Below are positions 49,890-61,730 of a stretch of 64,000 nt of DNA, piece after piece (within the stretch, counting starts at the first letter, position 1; each line of letters opens with the position of its first letter). The DNA comes from Oegoconia quadripuncta (taxonomy: Eukaryota; Arthropoda; Insecta; Lepidoptera; Autostichidae), in NCBI GenBank assembly GCA_949316235.1, contig OX438749.1, positions 17,748,414-17,812,413 of the forward strand, in the 5' to 3' direction. The notes beneath the pieces were generated by a model. That model had not been told where the DNA came from and searched no databases. It saw only the letters and a program-made list of their open reading frames with translations. A program made the translations under genes and the position numbers.

Positions 49890-50170
49890 ATACATACATA
49901 AAGTCAGGACCTCTATCCCAAATGGGGTGGTCAGAGACATCCCAAACGAAGCGTTTGGGTGTTCCAAACATTAAAAGATTAATGCTTGAAACAACATCCA
50001 TGTTTCACCCTAGGAATCACAGAAATGCACATGCGTAGGGGTGAGCCCATCGCCGTTGAAACCTGCAAGTCTATGGATGTTTTTATGGAAAGTCCCTTAG
50101 TCGCCTTTTAAGACATCCACGGGAAGAGATGGGTTGGTGCTATTCTTTTTATGTGCCGACACCACACAGC
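49890..50170 (+). repeat. Dispersed repeat, relative of 43125-43370
   Basis: AAAGTCAGGACCTCTATCCC, AAATGGGGTGGTCAGAGAC, CCTTAGTCGCCTTTTAAGAC and CACGGGAAGAGATGGG. Longer than the 43125 copy. No coding potential. Confidence 0.62.
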
Positions 50171-50680
50171 ACTAGACGATTTAATAGTTTTAAGCACATT
50201 TATACTATTTGTTGTAGACTTTCGTATAATATGGAGATTGTTTAAAACCACAGCCTATATGTTGATAAAAATTTCAATTGTGTGAAAAGTTGTATTGTGC
50301 GAAATTTGAATCGATGTTGTTGATATCGATGTTAACTTCCAAGTTATAAAGACGAAACTATGCATGAACAACGCTGAAATGTTGTTTTTGATGTAAAATT
50401 CGCCACTTCGTGGCAGGCAAAGATGTCTTCTGTATGCCTTTTGAATTAGAATACAACGCTGAAATAACTCAAACTCACAAACTGCCAAAAAACCTTCTCT
50501 AATTTTTTCCTTGCAGTTAAAGTTACCCTTGCCAAGAAGAGAAGAGACTTGGTAGTGAGAGCCGCCATTTAGAACATATCAGTGAAACTATAACTTCACT
50601 ACAAGCTATTTCTAATTACAGCTGGTGCTGGCTGCATGGGTTCAACCTTCGCTTGTTAAAAAAAACAAAACTTCCTTCAC
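50171..50680. other. Intergenic sequence, no gene seen
   Basis: AT-rich and without recognisable repeats, except that GAAGAGACTTGGTAGTGAG.. at 50535-50560 is slightly GC-rich. No exon supported. Confidence 0.4.
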
Positions 50681-51099
50681 AATGTTTCCACGGCTTTTTG
50701 GCGGGAACTCGGCGAGTGAAGTAGCATTTTTCTTTATAAGTCTTAAAATTTGTGCATTCTAACTTTTGAAGCTTAATAATGGCAGAATATTGTGCAGCAA
50801 ACGTTAGTGTTGGTGTACAGGTGAAGGGAAGTGTAAATTAAAGTGCGTAACGGAGCTTCCGGGTTCCCACAAGAAGCCGCCAAAATCTTTTGCAAAGCAT
50901 TCTGCCACTTTACTGAAGAATGACTTGACCGTGACTAGACTCTGTATACGACGAATTACTTGTTTTGATTGAGACTGACCTATAAACTGAAGAAATAAGA
51001 TAAATAAAAATTTTCACTCGAAACTGGCAGTAATGTCCCTCGACAATGAGGTTGACTGATTGCCATTCTCAAAAATAAGAAGAAGAAGAATGTTTCCAC
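50681..51099 (+). mobile_element. SINE family 4 (tail 1), full length, with 11-bp target-site duplication
   Basis: AATGTTTCCAC flanks it at 50681-50691 and 51089-51099. Element 50692-51088, 397 bp: GGCTTTTTGGCGGGAACTCG, ATGGCAGAATATTGTGCAGC, ACTGAAGAAATAAGATAAAT, then tail 1 ending AAAAATAAGAAGAAGAAG. No clear A/B boxes, so the promoter type is unknown. Confidence 0.92.
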
Positions 51100-51129
51100 T
51101 TTTATAGATGTTACCCTAATTTAGGGCAA

Positions 51130-51308
51130 ATATGATTATATGATACCGATAAGTGTAGTGGATAGTGACCCTGTCAGCGTAAGCAAATCATGAATATTTA
51201 TATACATATTTATGTATGTATATCCATTATCTAGTATCCAGAGTACAAGCTTTGCTTAGTTTGGGACTAGATGATTGGTGTTGTAAGTGTCCGAAATATT
51301 TATTTATT
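51130..51308 (+). mobile_element. SINE family 2, diverged
   Basis: AGTGTAGTGGATAGTGACCC with a deletion over the B box, then TTTATGTATGTATATCCATT and GACTAGATGATTGGTGTTGT to GTCCGAAATATTTATTT. Confidence 0.75.
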
Positions 51309-52243
51309 TATATTGGCTTTGGTAACTTTTGACTGGTTTATCATATCGCACTTGTTTTTTTAATTTTCTTTGCAATGGAATATGATACGGTGCACTTCTG
51401 GGGTGGGATTTTTGAGTCGATCGCTTTTGAATGCTCATGCGAAAGTTATAGATTCACATTCACATTACCGTACCCGTACACATTACCGTATTCGTTTATA
51501 TATGTGATACGTTTATTGTACGAGGGTGAACTACTCGCATCATCGGAATAAAAGTTTTCTATTTCATTTTATATTCTACTGTACAAATATCCTACTTTCA
51601 CATATACAAATAATAGTTGAATAATATAGTCACATTACGAACTGCAACCTTGTTAATTAAGTAATTTATTTGGATAAAAATGTGTTACTTTTCTTCTATT
51701 TTAATTTAAAATAGGTAAATCAACGATTGTCTAAAGCACAAATTTCTGACCGTGACTAAGTTGGAAAAGCTGTCGTGTCTTAATGGAAACCTACATGGGG
51801 TTCTAATTGGGCCGATAACGCAATTGAATTCTAGGTAAATAATATTATTGAATATGGGATGAAGTATTTGTAGTACTAATTTGATAAAACTGTTAATGAA
51901 AATATTTTCCAGTTTTTCAAATTTTAGACAAGTAGAATGAATAACAAAAATCAAAATTTAACATAAATGTTGGTAAATCATTTACACAATACAATATTTC
52001 AACTTGTGAAGCAATCTTAAAAACGCTTATTATTTTAGCAATATTCAAAAAGTAATTTGTGGCTACAAAAAAAATATGAAATACTTAATTTTACTTCCTA
52101 CTTTATTTTATCTTCTTTTAATCTTCTGTCAGTTTTCGTGTGATTTTGTGTGTGAATGTAAAATGTGTCCATTTCGTCACAAAATATCCACTAGTGTATT
52201 ACGAGATGAAATGGATGTGATGTACTACAGTAGTACATCATTA
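51309..52243. other. Intergenic sequence, no gene seen
   Basis: AT-rich. A 21-bp palindrome around GATGTACTACAGTAGTACATC sits at 52217-52240, beside the hairpin MITE. Confidence 0.45.
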
Positions 52244-52527
52244 CAAATTCAATGAAGTTATTCCCGGCGTTTACATGAAAAGTGTAAGTTTATCAAAACA
52301 CACTGTGTTACGAAGCAATTTCAAATTTAAAAAATACACATCTTCAAGTTCATTATCAAGTTTTTTTGGAAAAACTACTACTCAGCTAAGAGCAACATTT
52401 TCCAAAAAAACTTGATAATGAACTTGAAGATGTGTATTTTTTAAATTTGAAATTGCTTCGTAACACAGTGTGTTTTGATAAACTTACACTTTTCATGTAA
52501 ACGCCGGGAATAACTTCATTGAATTTG
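52244..52527. mobile_element. Perfect 130-bp hairpin MITE, TA-flanked
   Basis: Arms 52244-52373 and 52398-52527 are identical inverted copies by my reading, with a 24-bp loop. Arms begin CAAATTCAATGAAGTTATTC and TA flanks both sides. No coding potential. Confidence 0.93.
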
Positions 52528-53339
52528 TATTTTAATGAAAAGAGTCTACATAAAGTTTTTAGTAAATCTCTTCAGAAAAATACAAATCGTGAAACATGCT
52601 AAAACAATCATTTTTATTCAAACTTTTAATTTTATTTAATTAAACTAAAAACCTGCTTGTTTTGTAGTACATTTATTTTAAAGCCTATGAATATCACTTG
52701 TTACAAAAAAAAATCGGACCACCGAGGGTTCCGTACAAGTAACGTATTACGTAGACAAGCGCTGAAGAGGACCACCGGGGGGTTTTAGTGGGTGAAAATC
52801 CCACATAATTCAAGCTCTCCCTCATGAGTCTGGGTATCCTTTAAAGATATCCCCCTGTCATAAAAAAAAGGCACCAAATGCTCATGCAATTATGATACGC
52901 CTTTTTGGGTAGGAAGTTAACAATATAATAAGAGGAAACAATAATTGACAGTGGGCACACTTTACCAACGTCTTTCCATTTTTGACACTTCGTGTATGAC
53001 GTCATCATTAGTAAAGGAGTATATTTATCGTTACGAAATTTACAAATTTCATGGTTACACGCTCGTTTGTTGTGTACAAATTTGTATACAGCCGTTCAAT
53101 AGTGATTGTAATATCTATTTATTGTATTAAGAATTTGTTGATTTCGTGGTAGTTAGCGATCCTCTTGACCGAGGTCGCGAAGTCATTCATTCGGGTACGT
53201 TTTTGGCGGCAGCGTACAAGCAATCCACAGAAATAGATTTCCTTGTGCAATAATCGGTGTACAGTGAGGACTGTGAGCTAATTTGCATTTGAACCAGTTT
53301 GTGGAATTGGGTCACGGCCCGTGAAGTGTTGAACCGAAG

Positions 53340-53357
53340 ATGTTATCGGAGAGATAG
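53340..53357 (+). promoter_or_regulatory. Short upstream ORF before the unrecognised gene
   Basis: ATG TTA TCG GAG AGA TAG lies 29 nt before the main ATG at 53387, out of line with no splice site between. If the 5'UTR includes it, it could lower translation. Presence in the mRNA is inferred. Confidence 0.4.
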
Positions 53358-53386
53358 GTTTGTTTATTGGAATTAGCTAGGCAGCT

Positions 53387-53544
53387 ATGGAGGATTCGAC
53401 GGTTACAGGATTGAGGTCAAGGTCACGTTCGAAAACACCATTCTTGCGGTCTAGTTGCGACCGCGAGAGCTGCACAGAAGGCGGCGACCACACGCATCAT
53501 AAGTCTGGAAGAAAAACCCCAGTGAAGCGAAGCACACCAGTAAA
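53387..53544 (+). CDS. First coding exon of an unrecognised gene (basic, Ser-rich N-terminus)
   Basis: ATG in GCAGCTATGG context. Encodes MEDSTVTGLRSRSRSKTPFL, RSSCDRESCTEGG and ends GRKTPVKRSTPVK at a GTAAGT donor in phase 2. SRSRS and KTPVKR look like phosphorylatable, possibly nuclear-targeting basic clusters. It joins exon 56775-56961 in frame. No homologue is recalled with confidence. Basic Ser-rich N-termini followed by a YSSEE motif occur in inner nuclear membrane proteins such as SUN-domain proteins; that is a weak guess. A five-codon upstream ORF (53340-53357) precedes the start. Confidence 0.7.
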
Positions 53545-56500
53545 GTAAGTCACGTTTTCCAACGTTTTTGTTGACATTATGTGAGATTAGATTCTTTAGG
53601 AATTCATGTTATCAATGTAGAACACAAGAAAAATCTTCAGCGAATATATAGTGTGTTTTAAATATAGCACCCAATTACCTAGAGTTCTCTTTAAAATTAG
53701 TTGGTTGAATTGAATTTCTAAATATTTATGTATTACTTTTAAATGATAACAAAAAGTTGGTTACAGTAAGATACTGCAGTGTAGTATTCACTGTAGTGAA
53801 TATTATGTGTAAAAACATCTGTCCCAAAAGTTAGTTCATAACCCACTTGACACTGGCAAAATTCGAAGACTTGCCAAAAACCAAACAATTGAATTGATTA
53901 ACACTTTTTTTAACATACATGTGGTTCAGGGATTGTAGCAATTAAAACTTAACACCCAGCCCAAAATATGCCATGTTTTGAACTTCTTGTCCCTGAAAGT
54001 TTTCAGTTACACATAGTGTTATAGTCATAGTTCCACAGCAATGAGTTGTGCTGCACATTGCTATTTATTTATCTAAATCTAGTTAAAAAGGGTGTCAAAA
54101 ATCAAAATCAAAAAAATGCTTTATTTTGTAGGTACACAGGGTACACTTAAAATAGTCAGATTTTACATTTTTAAAGCTACTAGGGTAGCTATGACTGCCA
54201 GACACTTCCGGTCTTCCTTCACTAACAAAGTATCAACTTGTCATGTCAAAGAGCCACGTATTGAAGCATCATAAAATTAGGAGGCCCATAAAGTTATTAA
54301 TGAAAATATAAGGAGAACAAGTATGTTATCAGATGCTCTGAAGTACACCACAAAAATTAAGTGGCAGGTTACATTGCAAGGCTCCTGTTGGAATGCCAAA
54401 ATAACCAAGTGGGCAGGTCCATATGGTAAGAGAAAAGTTGGATGAATGAAGAAATGATATTCAGTTGCTGATATTATTTCCACCTGTGGACCAAACTGGA
54501 TGAAAGTCACTCACAATGGAGACTTAAGGAACGAAGCTGGGAGAGGACTCTGTTCAACAGGAGTCCTCCTACACCAAGAAGACTACCCAACTAGTTATAA
54601 AGTAAACTATAATAACTTAATCTTAAAAGATTATTAGATTTACTGAATTAGTAAGATGCCCCAGCTTGCCCATATGGATTTACTTTATTGCTGACTTTTC
54701 ATGATGAGTCCCAGGTTCCCTGTCTACCAAATTTCAAGATGCCAAGTGTAATTGTTCAAGCATGAAAGCCGGACGACACAGACTTTTGCATTTATAATAT
54801 TAGTATGGATGTCTTACATCATCTTCGTGCCCTAGTCTTGCATATTAACTGAAAAGTGGAAATCTGCTGTTAGCAAAATCTCAGACACAGAAACTATTTT
54901 AAATCATCTACCTAAAGAATCCACTAAATCCTTATCATATCTTGTGTTAGCACTTGTCTTGAAGGAGATTATTCATGTACCTACTTCTACATTTGTGATC
55001 ACAAAATTCTGTGAACCATCAAAAGTGTTGTAAATATGTTACAAGGTCAATAAATACTGCAAAGGACAGAAGGCCTACTAGTACCTCACACAGTAAAGGA
55101 CAGGTTATGTTTACATGGTGACATCACACGACATAAAGCCATGTATATGAGGTCATCCATGACTATGTCACTATAAAGAAGGTTGTGAAAGATTTATTTT
55201 GTGTGGGAGCCTTTAAGTTACACATTTACAAATACTCTTTATTGCACAAAATAATTCCTTATTATTCTTAATTATTATTATCATGATTAGAATAAATTCA
55301 AACAAGTATTCGAAACAACAATCGATTACTGGTGTACTATAAACAGCGTTCAGTTTTTACTCTGCTAGTTTATGCAATTGGTCATTTGAAAAAAAAAATT
55401 ATATTTAAATTAGTGATGAGATGATTACCATGAAAGTCTTACTCTTTGTCATTGAGTTAACCCATATATAAATGCATCAGAACTAATAAAATTCAGTTCA
55501 ATAAAAAATTACTTTACTGAAAGCACAACGAGAAGGGCTTTTGTCTCTACAGGTGATAATAATAACAAAGTTACGGAAAATACATCTTCCTCTTCTTTTA
55601 AAATTAGGTTTCAAAATATAAGCAGTATGAATGAATGATTTATAAAACCTTGTAAACAACCCGCATTGATTACAATGACCTTTAGCAACAGTTGATAATG
55701 AATTCAGTGTAGAATACTAATTGCCTATTAATTCTGCATCTTGCAATCATTAAATCAATGGCCAAAAACTGTTATGAACTGTTGATATCTATTAATTTCA
55801 ATGTGGACTGGATTAAAATATATCACATAAAAGTCTTCTCTAAGTAGGCTATCCATGAGCATAAACTTTGACACACCCTGCATGAGCATACCTTGGAATA
55901 CTTGGATGATGTGTATGTATAAAGGGTGTACCGAAGTGTACATAGAATCTCTTCATCACCATTATTGCCGTAGCATGACATCGTTTGTCGCGCACGACGT
56001 TGAAGTGAGAATGGGATAGTTGTATATTTCGTCCAAGCAAATGAGCAGGACAAATATTATCTCGCTCGACATAAACGTTTGTCGCGCCCTATCATGCTTC
56101 ATGCTAGTCTAAATAAGTCACAGTTTTAGTTTTAAGTAATCCTAATGAATGTATGGGTCGATACAATATTAGAAATACAAGAGTGTACGGAATTGTGGTC
56201 ACCTTGAATGATGACCTCTAGTTTATGTCACTACATATTATCCTTGACTCTGGACCCAACAATGCTTATTTTAGTTAGCTACCATAGTCTCGAGAGACTT
56301 GTTATCTCATTCAATTACCTTCATTTTAAAACAGGCAACTTTGCTAGCTTAGAGCTCAGTGTTACCGTCAGTCCTTGGTGCAGGGGACAGAGGGGGCTGC
56401 TGCTCAAATCCTTTTGGAATATACCAGTATAGCTACTTACTCGGCATCTGTAACATCAAAGGATTGCGGTGTTTTCTGGTGGAGCTTGGGTGGCAGGAAT

Positions 56501-56774
56501 GAAGCCTCAACCAACCAACACAAAATATACGCAATTACGACGTCGAGTTGCGGAAAATAGCAAGCATTTATCTTATCTAGTAGTATCCTTAGTGAAATTA
56601 TCTACACTAAGATTATACAACTCCAGAAAGTATGTCCTGTGGTTCCCATTCAGTACTCTAATGGTGGTGTGTCAAACTGGCACAGATTTGCTGTTTAAAA
56701 ATCTACCTAGGTGTACAATTGGTCCTAAACAATGAGTAAATATTCATTGCACTAAATTGTTATCATTTCAACAG
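53545..56774 (+). other. Intron of the unrecognised gene
   Basis: AT-rich. Holds a LINE 3'-UTR scrap (54105-54195), an RTE-like tail (54720-54805), a reversed LINE tail (about 55220-55260), and a small MITE (55966-56104). No other exon is convincing. Confidence 0.6.
55966..56104. mobile_element. Small MITE (GCGTAGCATGACA type)
   Basis: GTAGCATGACATCGTTTGTC to TTGTCGCGCCCTATCATGCTT. Inverted termini as in 23612-23751. Confidence 0.7.
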
Positions 56775-56961
56775 GCAACTCTCGCAAGGCAGCACCAAGA
56801 CCACAGTGGAGGCTATATCTGAAGAGGACGAGCATGTATCGCCGCCTGCGCACAGGACGCGGCTCTCCACCAAAATGTCGGAGAACCTGGTTAAGACATC
56901 CGACTACTCCTCGGAGGAGAGCCTGGACAGGCTGAGGGGGCATGGGAAGGAGATGGTTCAG
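56775..56961 (+). CDS. Second coding exon of the same unrecognised gene
   Basis: Acceptor ATTTCAACAG, donor GTATTC; 187 nt entering in phase 2 and leaving in phase 0. Encodes QLSQGSTKTTVEAISEEDEH, then STKMSENLVKTSDYSSEESL and DRLRGHGKEMVQ. The high GC and balanced codon use against AT-rich flanks support a real exon. No later exon was found before the window end, so the gene is partial here (115 residues seen). Confidence 0.72.
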
Positions 56962-57589
56962 GTATTCTATTTTTAAAATATTTATCTAAGTTTATGTACC
57001 TAATTATATCAATTATTTTTTAATTTTAACTACTACTGGTTTCTATCTTGAATGAATCTTATGTTGGTGTATTTTTCGTCTCACTTGGATATTGTAGAAG
57101 GCGACTAAGAGATTGTGAACATAACATCATAGGTCAGTATCTGCATTATTGATGCGGAGCTCTAAAACATGGCGATCGCCGCAGATCGTGGCGATTAGGC
57201 CAAATCGTCCTTTGCAAACTGATGCAAGTCACGCCACGGACACAGACAGACTGATGTCCAGCAGTGGAGTGTTGTGTTACCATTATTAGTAATTTCATCC
57301 ACAGGATGTTCAGTGTGATACTATGAAACAGATTTAATAAAAAATTAGAAGGTACTTATTCCATTTATGGTATCCTGCAGTCAACTTAAAGGATTACAGT
57401 AGGTTACAGACCATATTACATAAAGTTACTCAAGCAGAGATCTCCGCTTGAGGACAGTTAAAAAGGGACAGCTTCATGTAACTTGTATAGCGGCATCTCT
57501 TTCTAACCATGCTCAAGCGCTGATCTACGCTTGAGCAACATTCCGAAAAACGAGCCTTAGACATTCTGTACTAAAATAGAATCACCGTG

Positions 57590-57950
57590 TCAGTCCATCT
57601 GTCACGCATCAAGCTTTTTTACCTTGCCCATTTGACGCAAATGGACCAATATTGTTTTGATTCTAACGTCGAAAGCTGCTGCTAATTCAGCCGTAGATTG
57701 TGTATCATCAGCTTCCACAATCGCCTTTAATTCGTCATTGTCGACCAAAGTCTTCGGACGACCGCGAGGTTCATTTTTCAACTCGAAATTCCCAGAACGG
57801 AAGCGAGCAAACCAATAACAGGTGATGCGTTGGTTTGTAGTGTTAGCTCCGTAAACGTCGTTGATGTTGCGTGCCGCTTGTGCCGCGTTGCTGCCACGAC
57901 GCTACTCATATTCCATAATTACTCGAATTTTTAACGTATCCATGATGATG
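57590..57950 (-). pseudogene. mariner-type transposase N-terminus, remnant
   Basis: Minus frame MDTLKIRVIMEYE, stop, then RRGSNAAQAARNINDVYGAN, YWFARFRSGNFELKNEPRGR and TAELAAAFDVRIKTILVHL. These are the two DNA-binding helices of a mariner transposase. The catalytic half is gone. It is a different lineage from the element at 37464. Confidence 0.85.
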
Positions 57951-58579
57951 AAAAAGATTGAAATGCGATGAAAATGTAACACTAATCAATAAACAAATGA
58001 CTACTTTTGGAAAAGAATTCCATGTTTTAAAAATAAAATTAATTTGAAATTAGAATTCTTAGCTAAACAAAAATTATTTTTATTTGAAATGGCCAGTACT
58101 GCAGAACGGCAATTTCATAGGTAAATGGTTTGGGCTGAATTTTACGCAAAATTCATTTAAATTCATTTTTTCCAGTAAGTAATGCATAATAAGGTTTTTG
58201 AGTTGTTATGCAAAACATTTTATTATACATAAAGTCACGCCTGTTTCACGTGGGGGCAGGCAGTGAGCACAGACTAATATAACTAAATAATCGAAAAACG
58301 CGACGTACCGTTCGAACTGTATGAATGTATATCGACGGGTTCCGGGCTATTTGTATTAACCGCCATTTTTGAAACTTCACACCAGAGCAGTTTAAAGTTT
58401 CGATTTTCAGAAAAAAAATCATAACTTTAGCAAATCGCATTATTTTTTCAAAGCAAAGGAAATTTCTGTTTCTGTTACACATTATTCATATTTTGATTAA
58501 TGTTTTTTTCCGATATTCCTATTTTTAACGAAAATAAATGTCGATTAATACAAAATGACCCACATTTTCGTTTTTTTTG

Positions 58580-58870
58580 TTCCAGGCTAAATGACTTAAC
58601 CGCCTAGGTTTATTAATATATGTTCCAAGCTACTTGACTTAACCGCCTAAGTTTATTAATACATGTTCCAAGCTACTTGACATAACCGCCTAGGTTTATT
58701 AATACATGTTCCAAGCTACTTGACTCAACCGCCTAGGTTTATTAATACATGTTCCAAGCTACTTGACTCAAGTACCTAGGATTGCTAATAATAGCTCTAA
58801 GCTAAGTGCTTTAACCAATGAGTTGGTCATTATTTCAAACCTAAGCTAATTGATTTAAATACCATATCTC
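58580..58870 (+). repeat. 43-bp tandem array, left arm
   Basis: Four well-kept units of GTTCCAAGCTACTTGACTTA + ACCGCCTAGGTTTATTAATACAT, then two or three decayed ones. The core AGCTANNTGACTTAACCGCC resembles the terminal-repeat core GGCTATTTGTATTAACCGCC. Confidence 0.9.
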
Positions 58871-59530
58871 AAACTTATTGATGTATGGCTAATTAGTTTA
58901 TGTGACTTATTTCTTTTTTTTAAATTGTTTGCAATCATACTAAAATAATAAGGTGTGCAGAAATTGACGGCTAAAACATTGATTAATTAAAAGGTACGTT
59001 GAAATAATAGGGGGTTTCACCTATCTTGTTAATTATTATGAAATGAAAAATAAAACATAGGTAATAAATTGTTCAAAGATAAGTTTTTTATTTAAACTAA
59101 CTTGTGTAAAGTGCGCTGATGCACACAAAACAGCAGACTGTCCCAAGAAGGATCGCAACAGCCCAGCAAAATGCGCTTTATGCCTTGGTAACCATCCTGC
59201 AAACTACAGGGGTTGTGATCTCTATAAAGAAATAATGAACCGAAAATATAACAAAAGAAACAACACTGACACTTAAAAACCATTACGGAAAAGTAGTGAG
59301 GAGATAAGGCATGCGAATAACACTGAAAATGACAGAACTAAAGAAATAAATACGACCAACCAAGCAACATATGCAGATGTTACCAAAAATAAAAACCAAC
59401 GCGTAAGTGTTGAGCCAACCCAAGTAGTGCAAGACCTACTTATAAAACAGTCTGAAAAGATTGACCTACTCTTACAGCATATAGGCAACCTAATGGGCCT
59501 TATGACTAAACTCATAGACCAACTATTAAA

Positions 59531-60196
59531 GTGATTGGATTACGGATTGGAACTTGGAACGTAAACGGACTTGCTCCAAATAGAGATGAAGTGGAAGTAC
59601 TGTTGAGTATGCATAGACTAGATGTGCTTCTGATATCTGAGACACACTTCACTAATAGAAGTGCCATAAGGATACCACAGTATAATATCTACACCACAAA
59701 CCATCCCGATGGAACGGCTCATGGAGGATCTGCGATTATCATTAAATCTAACATGAAGCATCACCAGCTGCCTTGTTATAAAATGGAACATATACAGGCG
59801 ACAACAATTTTTGTTGAGGACAAAAATGGTGGTTTTAGTGTGTCCGCGGTATACTGTCCTCCAAAACACAACATCAAGGAATACCAATTCACTCACTACT
59901 TTGCAACCCTCGGAAGACGTTTCATAGCTGGTGGCGACTGGAATGCAAAGCATACATTCTGGGGATCACGACTCATACATACTAGAGGAAGAGAGATGAA
60001 GTTATGTATTGATAAGAATAGATTCGTGACTCTGTCACAAGCTGAACCAACACACTGGCCAAGTGATCCAAAGAGACTACCGGACGTGAGTGATTTCTTT
60101 GTTGCGGGAGGTCTCCCAAGACTAAACTTTCATGTTGAGACTTGCTTGGATGGCTCATCGGATCGTGTACCAGTGATTCTGATTCTGATGATATAG
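59531..60196 (+). pseudogene. LINE ORF2, AP-endonuclease domain
   Basis: RIGTWNVNGLAPNRDEVEVL, DVLLISETHF, SVSAVYCPP and FIAGGDWNAKHTFWGSR are the classical endonuclease motifs (Asn, Glu and GDWNAKH boxes). The expected final SDH motif reads SDR, where deletion or mutation begins, so the enzyme is probably dead. ATG at 59531, 221 codons. Confidence 0.9.
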
Positions 60197-60204
60197 ATAT
60201 ATAG

Positions 60205-60828
60205 ATGATACTTCAACTAAGCTTGGATGAAATAGGCAAATGGTTGAAGAAATGGAGAATTAAAGCTAGTGCATCCAAATCTGTCCAGGTGACGTTTACG
60301 CTACGGAAGGGCAACTGTCCTCCTGTTAAACTTGACGAACAAGAACTTCCTCATAGAGACTCGGTGAAATATCTGGGAATCCACCTTGACCGAAGACTCA
60401 CCTGGAAAACTCATATTCAGGCTAAAAGGGATCAGATCAACATAAAATACAGAAACTTGTACTGGCTTATAGGCAGGAATTCAGTTCTTTCCACTGATAA
60501 CAAATTGTTAGTGTATAGAGCCATACTAAAGCCAGTCTGGACGTATGGCATTCAGTTGTGGGGCTCTGCATACACCTCCAATCTCAACATCCTACAGAGA
60601 ATGCAAAATGGCATCTTAAAAAACATCTCAGATGCACCGTGGTACATAAGGATCGCAGAGGTGCATGACATACTAAAAATTAACACCGTGCAGCAGGAGA
60701 TAAAGCTGTCTGCCGAACGCTATAGGATCAGACTGGACAGACATCCAAATCCGTTGGCTGTGCCACTGACAAAGCCTAGCCACCAAAGACGGCTTAAGAG
60801 ACTGGCAATCAGCGACCTATGCGGTTGA
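60205..60828 (+). pseudogene. LINE ORF2, C-terminal part of reverse transcriptase
   Basis: LDEIGKWLKKWRIKASASKS, SVKYLGIHLDRRLTWKTHI and LKPVWTYGIQLWGSAYTSNL are the thumb and post-RT motifs of Jockey elements. The finger and palm domains with the catalytic FADD box are missing between this and the endonuclease. Confidence 0.9.
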
Positions 60829-61130
60829 CTATTGTTCTGAGGAAGAGATTTTCTCACTGGAGAAAACACTCTACAACGCCACTCCCCCCACACATCTGCT
60901 TATAGTTTAGCAACTGATCGCAGATTGCCTAAAGAAAAAAAAAATGGTAAACAGTCTTTTCCCTGAAATTAAAATTCTAATTATTTGAGATAATATTGCA
61001 GTTACTCATTCTTCTTTATTGTTAATCTTTAACATTTAGAACTGTTCCTATCCTAATTCTAAACAAATTAAAGAAATGTAGCTTTTGTTAATTGTGCAAT
61101 AAAGAGTATTTGAATTGAATTGAATTGAAA

Positions 61131-61260
61131 AGTCTCTTCAATGACGCGGCGCGGGGGAGACGCCTCAAGCGCCCGCGCGCCTTGGCCCCCGGTATTCGAA
61201 CTCGCGCGGTTAATCACGCTGGCGCCAAAATCAATGTTTTAACCAACGTCTTAATAGTCA
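61131..61260 (-). repeat. GC-rich tRNA-like scrap
   Basis: On minus GTTGGTTAAAACATTGATTT and CCGCGCGAGTTCGAATACCG look like degenerate A and B boxes of a SINE head. It directly follows the LINE tail. Confidence 0.4.
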
Positions 61261-61479
61261 ATCCATACAAAATTTCGATTGTATTAATGTGTATACTATA
61301 CTTATTCCGTTGAAAATAAACTGTTTGATGTACTAGAACTTTACTTTTGTTATAGCTGAAACGACAGTGTAAATCAAGCAAATCAAATATAGACTAAGAA
61401 AAATAGGTTTAACCATTATCTGTAAATGTTTACTGTTGAAACCATAAATAGTTCATGCGACCGGTATACCATAATCTAC

Positions 61480-61730
61480 TACAAGCTAAATGGTTGAAGT
61501 GACAACATCTAGCATTTCAAGTGCCAAGCTTAATGTATGAACCGACACTGGACATAAATTTGACAAAGAGGCTAGTTGTATTAAGCGACACTGGATATGA
61601 ATTTAAATAAGAACCTAATTGTATTAAGCGACAATGGATAAGAATTTAACTAAGAGGCTAATTGCATGAAGCGACATTTCTATATATTTATAAGGTCAGG
61701 CTAAATGCTTGAACGTACACTGCCTGTAAA
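61480..61730 (+). repeat. 43-bp repeat array, right arm
   Basis: Units with cores AAGCTAAATGGTTGAAGTGAC, AAGCTTAATGTATGAACCGAC, AGGCTAGTTGTATTAAGCGAC, ACCTAATTGTATTAAGCGAC and AGGCTAATTGCATGAAGCGAC at near-43-bp spacing. Same orientation as the left array and more decayed. Confidence 0.8.

Larger units (their letters stand above)
59095..61130 (+). mobile_element. Jockey-type LINE with internal deletion
   Basis: The ORF1 end carries zinc knuckles (CVKCADAHKTADCPKKD and CALCLGNHPANYRGC, 59100-59250). ORF2 starts at 59531. The element ends with ACAATAAAGAGTATTTGAA and a TTGAATTGAATTGAA tail near 61128. Most of the reverse transcriptase is deleted at about 60175-60200. Confidence 0.88.

Noticed and set aside
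52244..52527. microRNA precursor
   Set aside because: Arms of 130 bp with TA flanks fit a MITE. A typical insect pre-miRNA is far shorter and has bulges.
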